This document shows positions 1-6,499 of a DNA stretch of 64,000 nt, piece by piece. The notes under the pieces are model-generated. The model searched no databases. It worked only from the letters and a program-made list of their open reading frames with translations, and was not told the origin of the DNA. Made by a program: the position numbers and the translations under genes. Origin of the DNA: Natronosporangium hydrolyticum. GTDB lineage: Bacteria; Actinomycetota; Actinomycetes; Mycobacteriales; Micromonosporaceae. The stretch spans positions 434,001-498,000 of the forward strand of contig NZ_CP070499.1 of assembly GCF_016925615.1 (NCBI RefSeq). Reading direction: 5' to 3'. The first letter of the stretch is position 1. Each line of letters begins with the position of its first letter.

Positions 1-94
1 CAACGAGGAGAACGGCGGCGAGCAAGCCGGCGGTGAGCAAGCCAGCGAGGAGGCCGGTGAAGACCGGCCCGCCAACAACAAGCGAAGGCGGTGA
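1..94 (+). CDS. C-terminal end of a gene cut by the window edge (gas vesicle operon)
   Basis: An open frame runs from base 2 to a TGA at 92-94 and encodes about 30 residues rich in Glu, Gly, Asn and Gln, ending in a basic KRRR tail. The stop lies just before the gvpA start, so this is most likely the upstream cistron of the same operon. Too little is present to name it. Actinobacterial gas vesicle operons often carry accessory proteins with long charged tails, and this composition would fit one of those. That is inference only. Confidence 0.5.
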   Translation, partial: NEENGGEQAGGEQASEEAGEDRPANNKRRR

Positions 95-99
95 CCGGA

Positions 100-528
100 A
101 TGACGGTGGTGGCGCGAGGCGGCGACTACATCGATCGGCCGCGGTCCAGCGGCCTGGCCGACGTTATCGACCTGATCCTCGACAAGGGACTAGTAATCGA
201 TGCTTTCGTGCGGGTTTCGCTGCTCGGCCTCGAGCTGCTCACCATCGACGCTCGGATCGTTATTGCCAGTGTGGACACCTACCTGCGATTCGCCGAAGCG
301 GTCGACCGGGTGGTGCTGGAGCCGGCCTCCACCACCGGACTGCCGGAGATCGTCGGCGGCGGGTTGCAGGGCGGCGCCAAAAAGAAGGCGCAGGGGGTGG
401 CGAAGGGGGCCAAGGAGAGCGTCAAGGACACCCTCGGGATCGGCGGCGGCGACGACGAAGATGAGGACGAGGGCGATGAGGAGCAGGAGCCGGCGAACAA
501 CCAGCAGCGGAAGGGCGGAAGTCGATGA
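100..528 (+). CDS. gvpA: Gas vesicle structural protein GvpA with long acidic tail
   Basis: Main shell protein of the gas vesicle. Residues 15-70 carry the GvpA core: [16 protein letters not shown], then [19 protein letters not shown], the amphipathic helix-strand-strand-helix unit that forms the ribbed wall. Residues 70-142 form a Gly/Lys-rich then Asp/Glu-rich tail (run [15 protein letters not shown]) absent from the roughly 70-residue cyanobacterial GvpA; long tails do occur in actinobacterial GvpA. ATG 100 is preferred over an in-frame GTG at 91 because AAGG upstream is better spaced. The stop overlaps the next start as ATGA, indicating translational coupling with the downstream GvpF/L gene. 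Confidence 0.9.
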   Translation: MTVVARGGDYIDRPRSSGLADVIDLILDKGLVIDAFVRVSLLGLELLTIDARIVIASVDTYLRFAEAVDRVVLEPASTTGLPEIVGGGLQGGAKKKAQGVAKGAKESVKDTLGIGGGDDEDEDEGDEEQEPANNQQRKGGSR

Positions 529-1373
529 CCGCCGCCGGCTCCGCTAGCCACCTCTACGGTGTGGTCTGGGCAGATGCCGCCGACGGAGCGCTGGCCGGCC
601 TGCCCGGGGACGCTGTCCTCGTGCCATACCAGCGGCTCGCCGCAATTACCCGCCCCACCCCGGCTAAACCGGACCGCCGGCTGCGCCCGCAACTGCTCGG
701 GTACACCGCCACCCTGGATTCGCTCGCCCGGCACACGCCGGTCCTTCCGGTACGCTTCGGCACCACGTTCGCGACGACCGACGATGTGATCACCGAGTTT
801 CTGGCGCCGGGGCACGACGCGTACGCCTCGGCTCTCACCTCGTTGGCCACCCGCAACCAGTTCACCGTGCGGGCGCGGTATCGCGGCGACGCGCCGGTGC
901 GGGAGGTGCTCGCCGAGCAGCCGGCGACCCGGGCGCTGCACCAGCGGGTGCGGCACGCCCCCCGCAGCAAGGGCGCCGACCAGGCCGCCCGGGTACGGCT
1001 CGGGGAACAAGTCGCGCAAGCGGTGGGCGCGAAACGGTCGGCCGACATCGACACGCTCACCCAATGGCTGCGCCCGTACCAGGTGCTGGGCTCGGTCAGC
1101 CCCGCCAGGTCGGTCGAAGGCGACCGGATCGCGGACGTGGCGTGTCTAGTGGAACGAGCCCGGGCAGCCGAGTTCGAGGCTGCCGTCGCCGAGCTGGGGG
1201 CGCACTGGCGAGGCCGGGCCCGGCTGCGACTACTCGGACCGATGGCGCCGTACGACTTCGCGGCCGGGCTAGTCAACGGTGAGTACACACTAGACGAAGC
1301 TGGCGATGGTCGGGCACCTCGGTGGCCGGTCAGCAGCGGCAGACCGGCGGCGAAGCCGGTCGGAGAGGGGTGA
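525..1373 (+). CDS. gvpF: Gas vesicle protein GvpL/GvpF family, first copy
   Basis: Accessory gas vesicle protein of the GvpL/GvpF family, 282 residues, within the usual size. The N-terminus LYGVVWADA and the block around residues 60-90 ([16 protein letters not shown]) match the family pattern of an opening strand followed by a PVRFG-type motif. Family members bind GvpA and assist early vesicle assembly. The start overlaps the gvpA stop by four bases. A second, divergent GvpL/F gene lies at 2201-2989, so the operon encodes a pair, as in Streptomyces (F and L). Assigning F to this copy rests on its position after gvpA. Confidence 0.88.
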   Translation: MTAAGSASHLYGVVWADAADGALAGLPGDAVLVPYQRLAAITRPTPAKPDRRLRPQLLGYTATLDSLARHTPVLPVRFGTTFATTDDVITEFLAPGHDAYASALTSLATRNQFTVRARYRGDAPVREVLAEQPATRALHQRVRHAPRSKGADQAARVRLGEQVAQAVGAKRSADIDTLTQWLRPYQVLGSVSPARSVEGDRIADVACLVERARAAEFEAAVAELGAHWRGRARLRLLGPMAPYDFAAGLVNGEYTLDEAGDGRAPRWPVSSGRPAAKPVGEG

Positions 1374-1377
1374 GGGC

Positions 1378-1626
1378 ATGGGCCTGTTCACCGGGTTGTT
1401 GACGCTGCCGCTGGCTCCGGTCCGAGGCGTGGTGTGGCTGGGCGAGCAGGTTCAGCGGCAGGCGGAGCACGATCACGGTACCGCGAAGTCGGTTTCTCAA
1501 CGGCTGGCGGAGATCGAGGCGGCGTGGGAGGCCGGCGAGATCTCCGACGAGTACCGGGTGGAACTTGAGACCGAGGCGGTGGACGACCTGCTCGCCGACG
1601 ACGCCGACGACGACGAGGACTGGTGA
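1378..1626 (+). CDS. gvpG: Gas vesicle protein GvpG
   Basis: An 82-residue protein beginning MGLFTGLLTLPLAPVRGVVW, the conserved hydrophobic N-terminus of GvpG, followed by a helical middle (residues 30-65) and an extremely acidic end (DDADDDEDW). ATG 1378 is chosen because GGAGAGGGG lies just upstream and the protein then begins exactly at the family N-terminus. GvpG is an accessory assembly factor that partners GvpF/GvpL. It sits four bases after the GvpF/L stop and one base before gvpO. Confidence 0.88.
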   Translation: MGLFTGLLTLPLAPVRGVVWLGEQVQRQAEHDHGTAKSVSQRLAEIEAAWEAGEISDEYRVELETEAVDDLLADDADDDEDW

Positions 1627-1627
1627 A

Positions 1628-1912
1628 ATGGCGGAGCAGACGACGGAAGGGGTCAGCGCCCGGGAAGCGGCGCGGCAAGCGGTCTCGTACATCGACGAGA
1701 TGACCGGTCAGCAACCGGAGGTGGTCAGCGGAGTCGAGCCGGACGAAAGCGGCTGGCTGATTACTGTGGAGCTGTTGGAGCTGTCACGGATCCCCGATAC
1801 CTGTGATGTGCTCGGGTGTTACCAAGTGGCGGTGGGGTCCGACGGCGAACCGTACGCGTACCGGCGGCTGCGCCGTTACCACCGGGGCCAGGTCGACGAG
1901 GACCGGCTATGA
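1628..1912 (+). CDS. gvpO: Gas vesicle protein GvpO
   Basis: A 94-residue protein with the GvpO pattern: an N-terminal helix (AREAARQAVSYIDEMTGQ), then GVEPDESGWLITVELLELSR, RIPDTCDVLGCYQVAVGSDG and the closing YRRLRRYHRGQ. GvpO is a small accessory protein needed for vesicle formation in haloarchaea and conserved in actinobacterial clusters. In Streptomyces it usually opens the operon; here it lies between gvpG and gvpJ, a local rearrangement. The stop overlaps the gvpJ start (ATGA). Confidence 0.85.
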   Translation: MAEQTTEGVSAREAARQAVSYIDEMTGQQPEVVSGVEPDESGWLITVELLELSRIPDTCDVLGCYQVAVGSDGEPYAYRRLRRYHRGQVDEDRL

Positions 1913-2208
1913 CCGAACCGACGCCGAGCCGCCCTCCCGGCGGCTGGCTCGGGCCGGGGCACGCCGCGCTCGCCCGTCCGGATCCGTCGAACCTCGCCGA
2001 CGTACTGGAACGGGTCCTGGACAAGGGGATCGTCATCGCCGGCGACATCAAGGTGGACCTGGTCGATGTGGAGCTGTTGACGATCCGGGTCCGGCTGCTT
2101 ATCGCCTCAGTGGACCGAGCCCGCGAGATGGGCATCGACTGGTGGGAGAACGACCCGATGCTCTCCTCCCGGGCCCGGGCGCTCGAGACCGGAGCCGACG
2201 ATGAGTGA
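1909..2208 (+). CDS. gvpJ: Gas vesicle protein GvpJ (GvpA-like)
   Basis: A 99-residue minor GvpA-family protein. The core (residues 27-75) reads LADVLERVLDKGIVIAGDI then VELLTIRVRLLIASVDRARE, and the downstream MGIDWWENDPML is the hallmark that separates GvpJ from GvpA. Family members are thought to sit at vesicle tips or act in nucleation. ATG 1909 overlaps the gvpO stop, and the 3' end overlaps the next gene by eight bases. Confidence 0.88.
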   Translation: MTEPTPSRPPGGWLGPGHAALARPDPSNLADVLERVLDKGIVIAGDIKVDLVDVELLTIRVRLLIASVDRAREMGIDWWENDPMLSSRARALETGADDE

Positions 2209-2989
2209 CCAGGCGAGCTGGGTCTACGCGGTGCTGCCCGGCGAAACGTCCGCGCTGCCCACCGGTCTGACCGGCGTGATGGCCGAACCACCGCGGCTGG
2301 TTCGGGACAGCGGGCTCGCTGCGGTGGTCGGCTCGGTCCCGGCGGCGGAGGTGACCGAGGCGCGGCTGGCCGAGCGGCTCGCCGACGCGGACTGGCTGGA
2401 ACAGGTGGTCCGGGCGCACCACGAGGTGGTCAGCACCTGCTTTGCCCGGCAGCCAACGGTGCCGTTCCGGCTCGCCACCGTCTACCACAACGATGGTCGG
2501 GTGGCCGAGCTGCTGCGGGATCAGTCCGCCAGGTTGCGGGAGGCGCTCGACACCGTCACCGGCCGGGCGGAGTGGGGGGTGCAGGCCTCCCCGGTGGCGC
2601 CGGACCCCGGCGACGAGGCGGGGCCCGGCGACGACGGGGCGCACCCGCCGGCCGAGCGCTCCGGCACCGAGTATCTGCTCCACCGGCGGGCCCGGCGGGC
2701 GCGGCAGCAGCAGGCCCGAGCCGACGCGGCCGTCGCCGCGCAACAGCTTGATGCGGCGCTGCTCCCGTTCGCGATGGCGATCCACCGGTCGCCGCCCCCG
2801 ACCCGGTCGCCCGACGGCCAGCCGGAGCCGGTGGTGCTGAACTCGGCCTATCTGGTCGACGACGACCATGCCAAGGAGTTCGCCGACACCGTACACAGCG
2901 CCGTAGCCGGGCTGCCGCAGCTGCGGGTCCGGATGACCGGGCCGTGGCCGGCGTACTCGTTCGTCACCGTCGCCGGGGGTGGTGAATGA
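2201..2989 (+). CDS. gvpL: Gas vesicle protein GvpL/GvpF family, second copy
   Basis: A 262-residue paralogue of the product of 525-1373. It opens WVYAVLPGE, has the conserved VVRAHHEVVSTCFARQPTVPFRLATVY block near residues 68-95, and ends with a GPWPAYSFV motif typical of the family C-terminus. Residues 120-165 hold a low-complexity acidic and Arg-rich insert. It lies between gvpJ and gvpS, matching the J-L-S-K order of Streptomyces clusters, so GvpL is the likelier name. It is an accessory assembly protein rather than a wall component. Confidence 0.85.
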   Translation: MSDQASWVYAVLPGETSALPTGLTGVMAEPPRLVRDSGLAAVVGSVPAAEVTEARLAERLADADWLEQVVRAHHEVVSTCFARQPTVPFRLATVYHNDGRVAELLRDQSARLREALDTVTGRAEWGVQASPVAPDPGDEAGPGDDGAHPPAERSGTEYLLHRRARRARQQQARADAAVAAQQLDAALLPFAMAIHRSPPPTRSPDGQPEPVVLNSAYLVDDDHAKEFADTVHSAVAGLPQLRVRMTGPWPAYSFVTVAGGGE

Positions 2990-3246
2990 ACCACCAGCGG
3001 GTCGAACGGCACACCACCGAGACGGTGCTGGTGACCAGGCGCGCCGAACCGACCGAGTCGGGTGCGGTGTTCGCAGCTGAACCGGTGGCGCTGGTCGATC
3101 TGCTCGACCGGGTGCTGGCGCGCGGTGTGGTGGTGGCCGGCGAGGTCACGCTCTCGATCGCCGGCGTGGACCTGGTGCAGGTTTCGCTGCGGGCGTTGAT
3201 CACCTCGGTGCGGCCGGATCTGTACCGGGGTGGTGGGGATGGGTGA
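2986..3246 (+). CDS. gvpS: Gas vesicle protein GvpS (GvpA-like)
   Basis: An 86-residue GvpA-family protein with a divergent N-terminal extension of about 32 residues, then the core ALVDLLDRVLARGVVVAGEV and VDLVQVSLRALITSV. The arrangement and its place before gvpK match the actinobacterial GvpS subgroup. The start overlaps the preceding stop as ATGA, and its 3' end overlaps the start of gvpK. It is likely a minor shell or nucleation protein; the exact role of GvpS is not known. Confidence 0.8.
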   Translation: MNHQRVERHTTETVLVTRRAEPTESGAVFAAEPVALVDLLDRVLARGVVVAGEVTLSIAGVDLVQVSLRALITSVRPDLYRGGGDG

Positions 3247-3586
3247 GGGGCCGGAGCTGCCGGGTCGGGTGGGTCTGCCGGGTCGGGTGGGTTTGCCGGC
3301 CGGGATGGTCTTCCCGGAGCGGATGGAGCTGTCGGAGCCGGCGCCCGAGCGGGGCCTGGCCCAGTTGGTGCTCACGGTGGTGGAGCTGCTGCGGCAGCTG
3401 ATGGAGCGGCAGGCGCTGCGGCGACTGGAGTACGGCGATCTTAGGGCGGAGCAGGTGGAGCGGCTGGGCGCCACGTTGATGGCGTTGGAGGCGCACATGG
3501 TGACGTTGCGGGAGCACTTCGGGCTCGACGCGGAGGATCTGAACATCGATCTCGGCCCGCTGGGGCCGCTGCTCCCCCGCGACTAG
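3239..3586 (+). CDS. gvpK: Gas vesicle protein GvpK
   Basis: A 115-residue GvpK-family accessory protein. The conserved region spans residues 35-110: LAQLVLTVVELLRQLMERQA, RRLEYGDL and the closing LNIDLGPLGPLL. Residues 5-25 contain a short internal duplication (GRVGLPGRVGLP) encoded by a repeated 18-bp stretch. ATG 3239 follows GGTGGGG; an in-frame GTG at 3230 is the alternative. It is the last gas vesicle gene seen and converges on the GNAT gene. No gvpN or gvpC is present in the visible part of the operon. Confidence 0.85.
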   Translation: MGEGPELPGRVGLPGRVGLPAGMVFPERMELSEPAPERGLAQLVLTVVELLRQLMERQALRRLEYGDLRAEQVERLGATLMALEAHMVTLREHFGLDAEDLNIDLGPLGPLLPRD

Positions 3587-3598
3587 CCCGGGCCATGA

Positions 3599-4609
3599 TC
3601 AACTCGACAATTGTCGGATCAAGTCCAGTACGTCTACCTCGTACTCACGCCACTCACGATCCATCTGGAAGCCGAGCTCCGAGTTGACGTCCGACATCGG
3701 GTCGTTCTCCGGGGCGTTCCACGTCTGCACCTCAGTGAGCTGCGGCTCGGCCCGGCTGAGCTCCTGCAACATCCGGGCCTTGACCGCACGTTCCAGGCCC
3801 AGCCCGCGGTGATCCGGGACCACGATCGTGTCGTACTGGTCGGCGCGGGCGGGGTGCTGGCTGGGGATCACCACCTCGGTCAGCGCGGCCACCTCCCCGC
3901 TCGGCTCATGCAGCGCGAGCACCAGGTACGGGCGCATGCCGCGCCGGTTCAGCGTGGTCAGGCTCTCGGCGAGCCGCTGTGCGTCGTACGAGCTGGGGCG
4001 CAGATCGAGCTCGTCGCCCTCCTGCCGGGACGCCTTGGCGGAGGCGTAGGGCTCGAGCAGCGCCTCGGGGAGGCCGCCCGGGTGGAACTCGATCCGGTAG
4101 TCGTCGGGCACCGACCGGGCCATCGTCGCCAACGCGGCGTGGTCGACCTCGGCCAGCCGAAGCACGCCGCGCAGCTCGACGTAGACGCAGCGGAACCCGA
4201 TCGACTCCCAGAACTTGATCGCGGGGGTGCCGCCGACCGCCTCCACCCCGATCGAGGCGAGACCTTCGTCATACGCCCGCCGCGCCGCCGCCGCGACTAG
4301 CGCGTGGCCAACCCCATGGGTACGCGCGGACGGGTGGACGAGCACCTCCAGCACCCCGATGTCGCCGAGTAGGAGCAGGTTCGCGTGGCCCAGCGCGCGG
4401 GGCGGGGAGCCGGGTTCGTCCGCGGTTGTGAGCCAGCACAGTCGCCGCTCACCAGGCATAGTTTCGCCGAGGTAGGCGCGCATGGCGCCGGGCTGCCACA
4501 GCGGATCCTCCGGGAGGTCCGCGGCGAGCACATCGTTGAGTGCGGTGATCACAGCATCGATCTCCGCCTCCGGCGCCGTCGCCGGGTCCCATTCACGTAC
4601 CACCACCAC
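3599..4609 (-). CDS. Tandem GNAT-domain N-acetyltransferase
   Basis: A 336-residue cytoplasmic protein with two GNAT folds. The N-terminal domain shows the acetyl-CoA loop region VLEVLVHPSARTHGVGHALV (about residues 88-108). The C-terminal domain has the degenerate counterpart TIVVPDHRGLGLERAVKARM (about 250-270). Two-domain GNAT proteins of this size are common in actinobacteria and usually have an unknown acceptor; mycothiol synthase is a related architecture but I see no specific support for it. The start is a GTG among consecutive GTG codons without a clear SD, so the N-terminus is uncertain by a few residues. The stop codon lies within a CATGATCAACTC word shared with the repeat at 4687-4741. 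Confidence 0.75.
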   Translation of the reverse strand: MVVVREWDPATAPEAEIDAVITALNDVLAADLPEDPLWQPGAMRAYLGETMPGERRLCWLTTADEPGSPPRALGHANLLLLGDIGVLEVLVHPSARTHGVGHALVAAAARRAYDEGLASIGVEAVGGTPAIKFWESIGFRCVYVELRGVLRLAEVDHAALATMARSVPDDYRIEFHPGGLPEALLEPYASAKASRQEGDELDLRPSSYDAQRLAESLTTLNRRGMRPYLVLALHEPSGEVAALTEVVIPSQHPARADQYDTIVVPDHRGLGLERAVKARMLQELSRAEPQLTEVQTWNAPENDPMSDVNSELGFQMDREWREYEVDVLDLIRQLSS

Positions 4610-4686
4610 GAGTACAGCTTGCCCTGCCGGAGGGCGGGACGGAAGGGCGTACTCGGGGGAATTGCGCGACAGCGGCCCGTACTGGC

Positions 4687-4741
4687 GATCATGGGGTTAG
4701 GTACGCCGCAGCCCGCCAATCATGTACCTAGGTCCATGATC
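4687..4741. repeat. GATCATGG-type palindromic element (class I)
   Basis: Two 18-base arms, GATCATGGGGTTAGGTAC and, inverted, GATCATGGACCTAGGTAC, are separated by 19 bases. They differ at three positions. The element lies between the divergent-side end of the GNAT gene region and the 3' end of the transglycosylase gene. The same GATCATGGAC(C/T)TAGGT(A/G)C word recurs at 20170-20224 and 44033-44101. It could act as a terminator for the transglycosylase transcript, but the recurrence indicates a dispersed repeat. Confidence 0.7.
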
Positions 4742-4746
4742 AACTC

Positions 4747-5907
4747 TTAGGGGCGGCTGAGTTGGCCGTATTCGTTGGCTGCGTTGAAGACTGCGTCGGC
4801 GTAGACGGACACGTTGTTGTACGAGTGGATCGCCGCCCACCAGTCGGCGGGGACGGTCAGATCGCGGTCACCCCGACACAGGTAGTTCGCGGCGGCGAGC
4901 GCCGCGTCGTGGATGTTGTGCACGTCCGCGACGCCGTCGCCGTCGGCGTCGACCGCCTCCAGCTGCCAGGTCTCGGGAATGAACTGCATCGGGCCGACCG
5001 CCCGGTCGTACACCTCGTCGCCGTCGAGTTCGCCGCCGTCGGTGTCGGGGATGAGCATCCGGCCGCCCTCGCCGTCGAGCGGGTCACCGTAGATCGGGGG
5101 GATGGCCCGGCCGTCCGGCAGCAGCGAGCTGTCGCCGCTGTGCCCGTGGTTGGACTCGACCCGACCGATCGCGGCGAGCGTAGTCCAGCTCAGGTTGCAC
5201 TCCGGGGTGGTGTGGGCGACGACGAGTTCGGCGTAGCCGTAGGCGAGGACCGCCACCATCGGGATGCCGGTGCGTTCGGCGACCTGCTGGCCCCAGTCGC
5301 GCAGTCCGTCAGACGGGTTGCCGGGGAGGCTGAGCTCCGGGTCGATGATCGGCGGCACCGGCCCGGGTGGGCGGGTGCCGCTCGGGGTCGGCGTCGGTGC
5401 GACGGTCGGGTCACCCGCGCCGCTGGTGGCGGAGGTGCCGGTGGCGGGTACGACGGCGCCGCCGCCGAGCCCGCCGGCGAGCAGCATCGCCCCGATCAGC
5501 GTGGCGGGGAGCGCGAAGCGGCCGGTGGGGCGGCGGGCCCAGGCGCGGAAGCTGCGGACCGCCCGGCCGGGCAGCAGCCGCGCCGCGTGGAAGCTCCGGA
5601 CCAGGTGGCCGCGCGCCACCAACGCCAGCGGGGCGGTGGCGCGGGCGGCTCGGTGGGAGCGGATGCCTGGCGCGGCGGCGGGCACGGCTGGCCGGAGCGG
5701 GGTGGTCGCCAGGTCGGTAGCGGGCAGGTCGGTGGTAGCGAGGTCGGTAGCGGCCAGGTCGGTGGTGGCCAGCTCCGGCTCGCTGGTCACGGTCAGCTCG
5801 CTGGCGACCAGCGCCGGCTCGCCGAAGCCCTCGCCGAAGCCTTCGGGGTAGCCCTCGTCGAGCGGCCGTTGCAGGTCGTCCCGGGGCGTCGGTGCCGGAT
5901 CGGTCAC
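4747..5907 (-). CDS. Membrane-anchored lytic murein transglycosylase
   Basis: A 386-residue protein. Residues 1-130 are a cytoplasmic, low-complexity segment that includes a (T/A)TDLA repeat encoded by a 15-bp tandem repeat. A transmembrane helix follows near residues 135-155 (LPATLIGAMLLAGGLGGGAV), then a Pro/Thr linker. The C-terminal 200 residues form a lysozyme-like transglycosylase domain: AAIGRVESNHG carries the catalytic Glu, GPMQFIPETWQ is the conserved substrate-cleft motif, and LAAANYLC precedes the closing helix. It should cleave peptidoglycan glycan strands at the cell surface. The GTG start at 5907 is the first in frame. Confidence 0.82.
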   Translation of the reverse strand: MTDPAPTPRDDLQRPLDEGYPEGFGEGFGEPALVASELTVTSEPELATTDLAATDLATTDLPATDLATTPLRPAVPAAAPGIRSHRAARATAPLALVARGHLVRSFHAARLLPGRAVRSFRAWARRPTGRFALPATLIGAMLLAGGLGGGAVVPATGTSATSGAGDPTVAPTPTPSGTRPPGPVPPIIDPELSLPGNPSDGLRDWGQQVAERTGIPMVAVLAYGYAELVVAHTTPECNLSWTTLAAIGRVESNHGHSGDSSLLPDGRAIPPIYGDPLDGEGGRMLIPDTDGGELDGDEVYDRAVGPMQFIPETWQLEAVDADGDGVADVHNIHDAALAAANYLCRGDRDLTVPADWWAAIHSYNNVSVYADAVFNAANEYGQLSRP

Positions 5908-6063
5908 GGCATCGAGTATTCCCCACGTTTGCTACCCCGCCTACCCCACCGGCCACAGGCGTTACTCGCCCGCGGGTACCGACAAATCGGCCAGATTGCA
6001 TAGTTGGTGTCACCGCCTCGGCGGGCGGGCGGGGAGGGTGCGGCCGGGGCTATGCTGTCAGGC

Positions 6064-6282
6064 ATGCCCCGGTACGAATTCCGGTGTCGACCTTGTGGCG
6101 GCACGTTCGAGGTCGACCGGCCCATGCACGCGGCCGGTGCGCCGGCCGCGTGCCCACGGGGCCATACCGATACGGTCAAGCTGCTCTCCACCGTGTCGCT
6201 GGCCGGTCGGGCCGGCGGGGCGGGCGGGGCGCCCCCGGCGGCAGCTGGTGGGTGCTGCGGCGGTGGCTGCGGCTGCGGCTAA
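6064..6282 (+). CDS. FmdB-family zinc-ribbon protein
   Basis: A 72-residue small protein starting MPRYEFRCRPCGGTFEVDRPM, the typical FmdB opening with a CxxC pair, followed by a second Cys (AACPRGH) that completes a zinc-ribbon-like site. The end is a Gly/Ala-rich linker and a cysteine cluster, CCGGGCGCG. FmdB proteins are putative regulators; their function is not established. ATG 6064 is close to a TATGCT-like -10 (about 6053), so the transcript may be nearly leaderless. It is a single gene without evident operon partners. Confidence 0.8.
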   Translation: MPRYEFRCRPCGGTFEVDRPMHAAGAPAACPRGHTDTVKLLSTVSLAGRAGGAGGAPPAAAGGCCGGGCGCG

Positions 6283-6499
6283 CCCGATCAGGCCGCGGGA
6301 AGTGTCCGCATGGGCCAATTCACCGTACGGCCGACCTCGTTATCTTACTCAGAGTGCATCCGTATTCGCTGCCAGAGATCACTGGCGGGCGCCGTCGGAC
6401 GCGGCTCGTCCGAGTCTGGCCTGATCGCAACCGGTGATCGTCGGGCCCGGCGCGGCGGCACTACTGAATAGCCGCTTTCCCACTATGTGGAGGGTGCTC

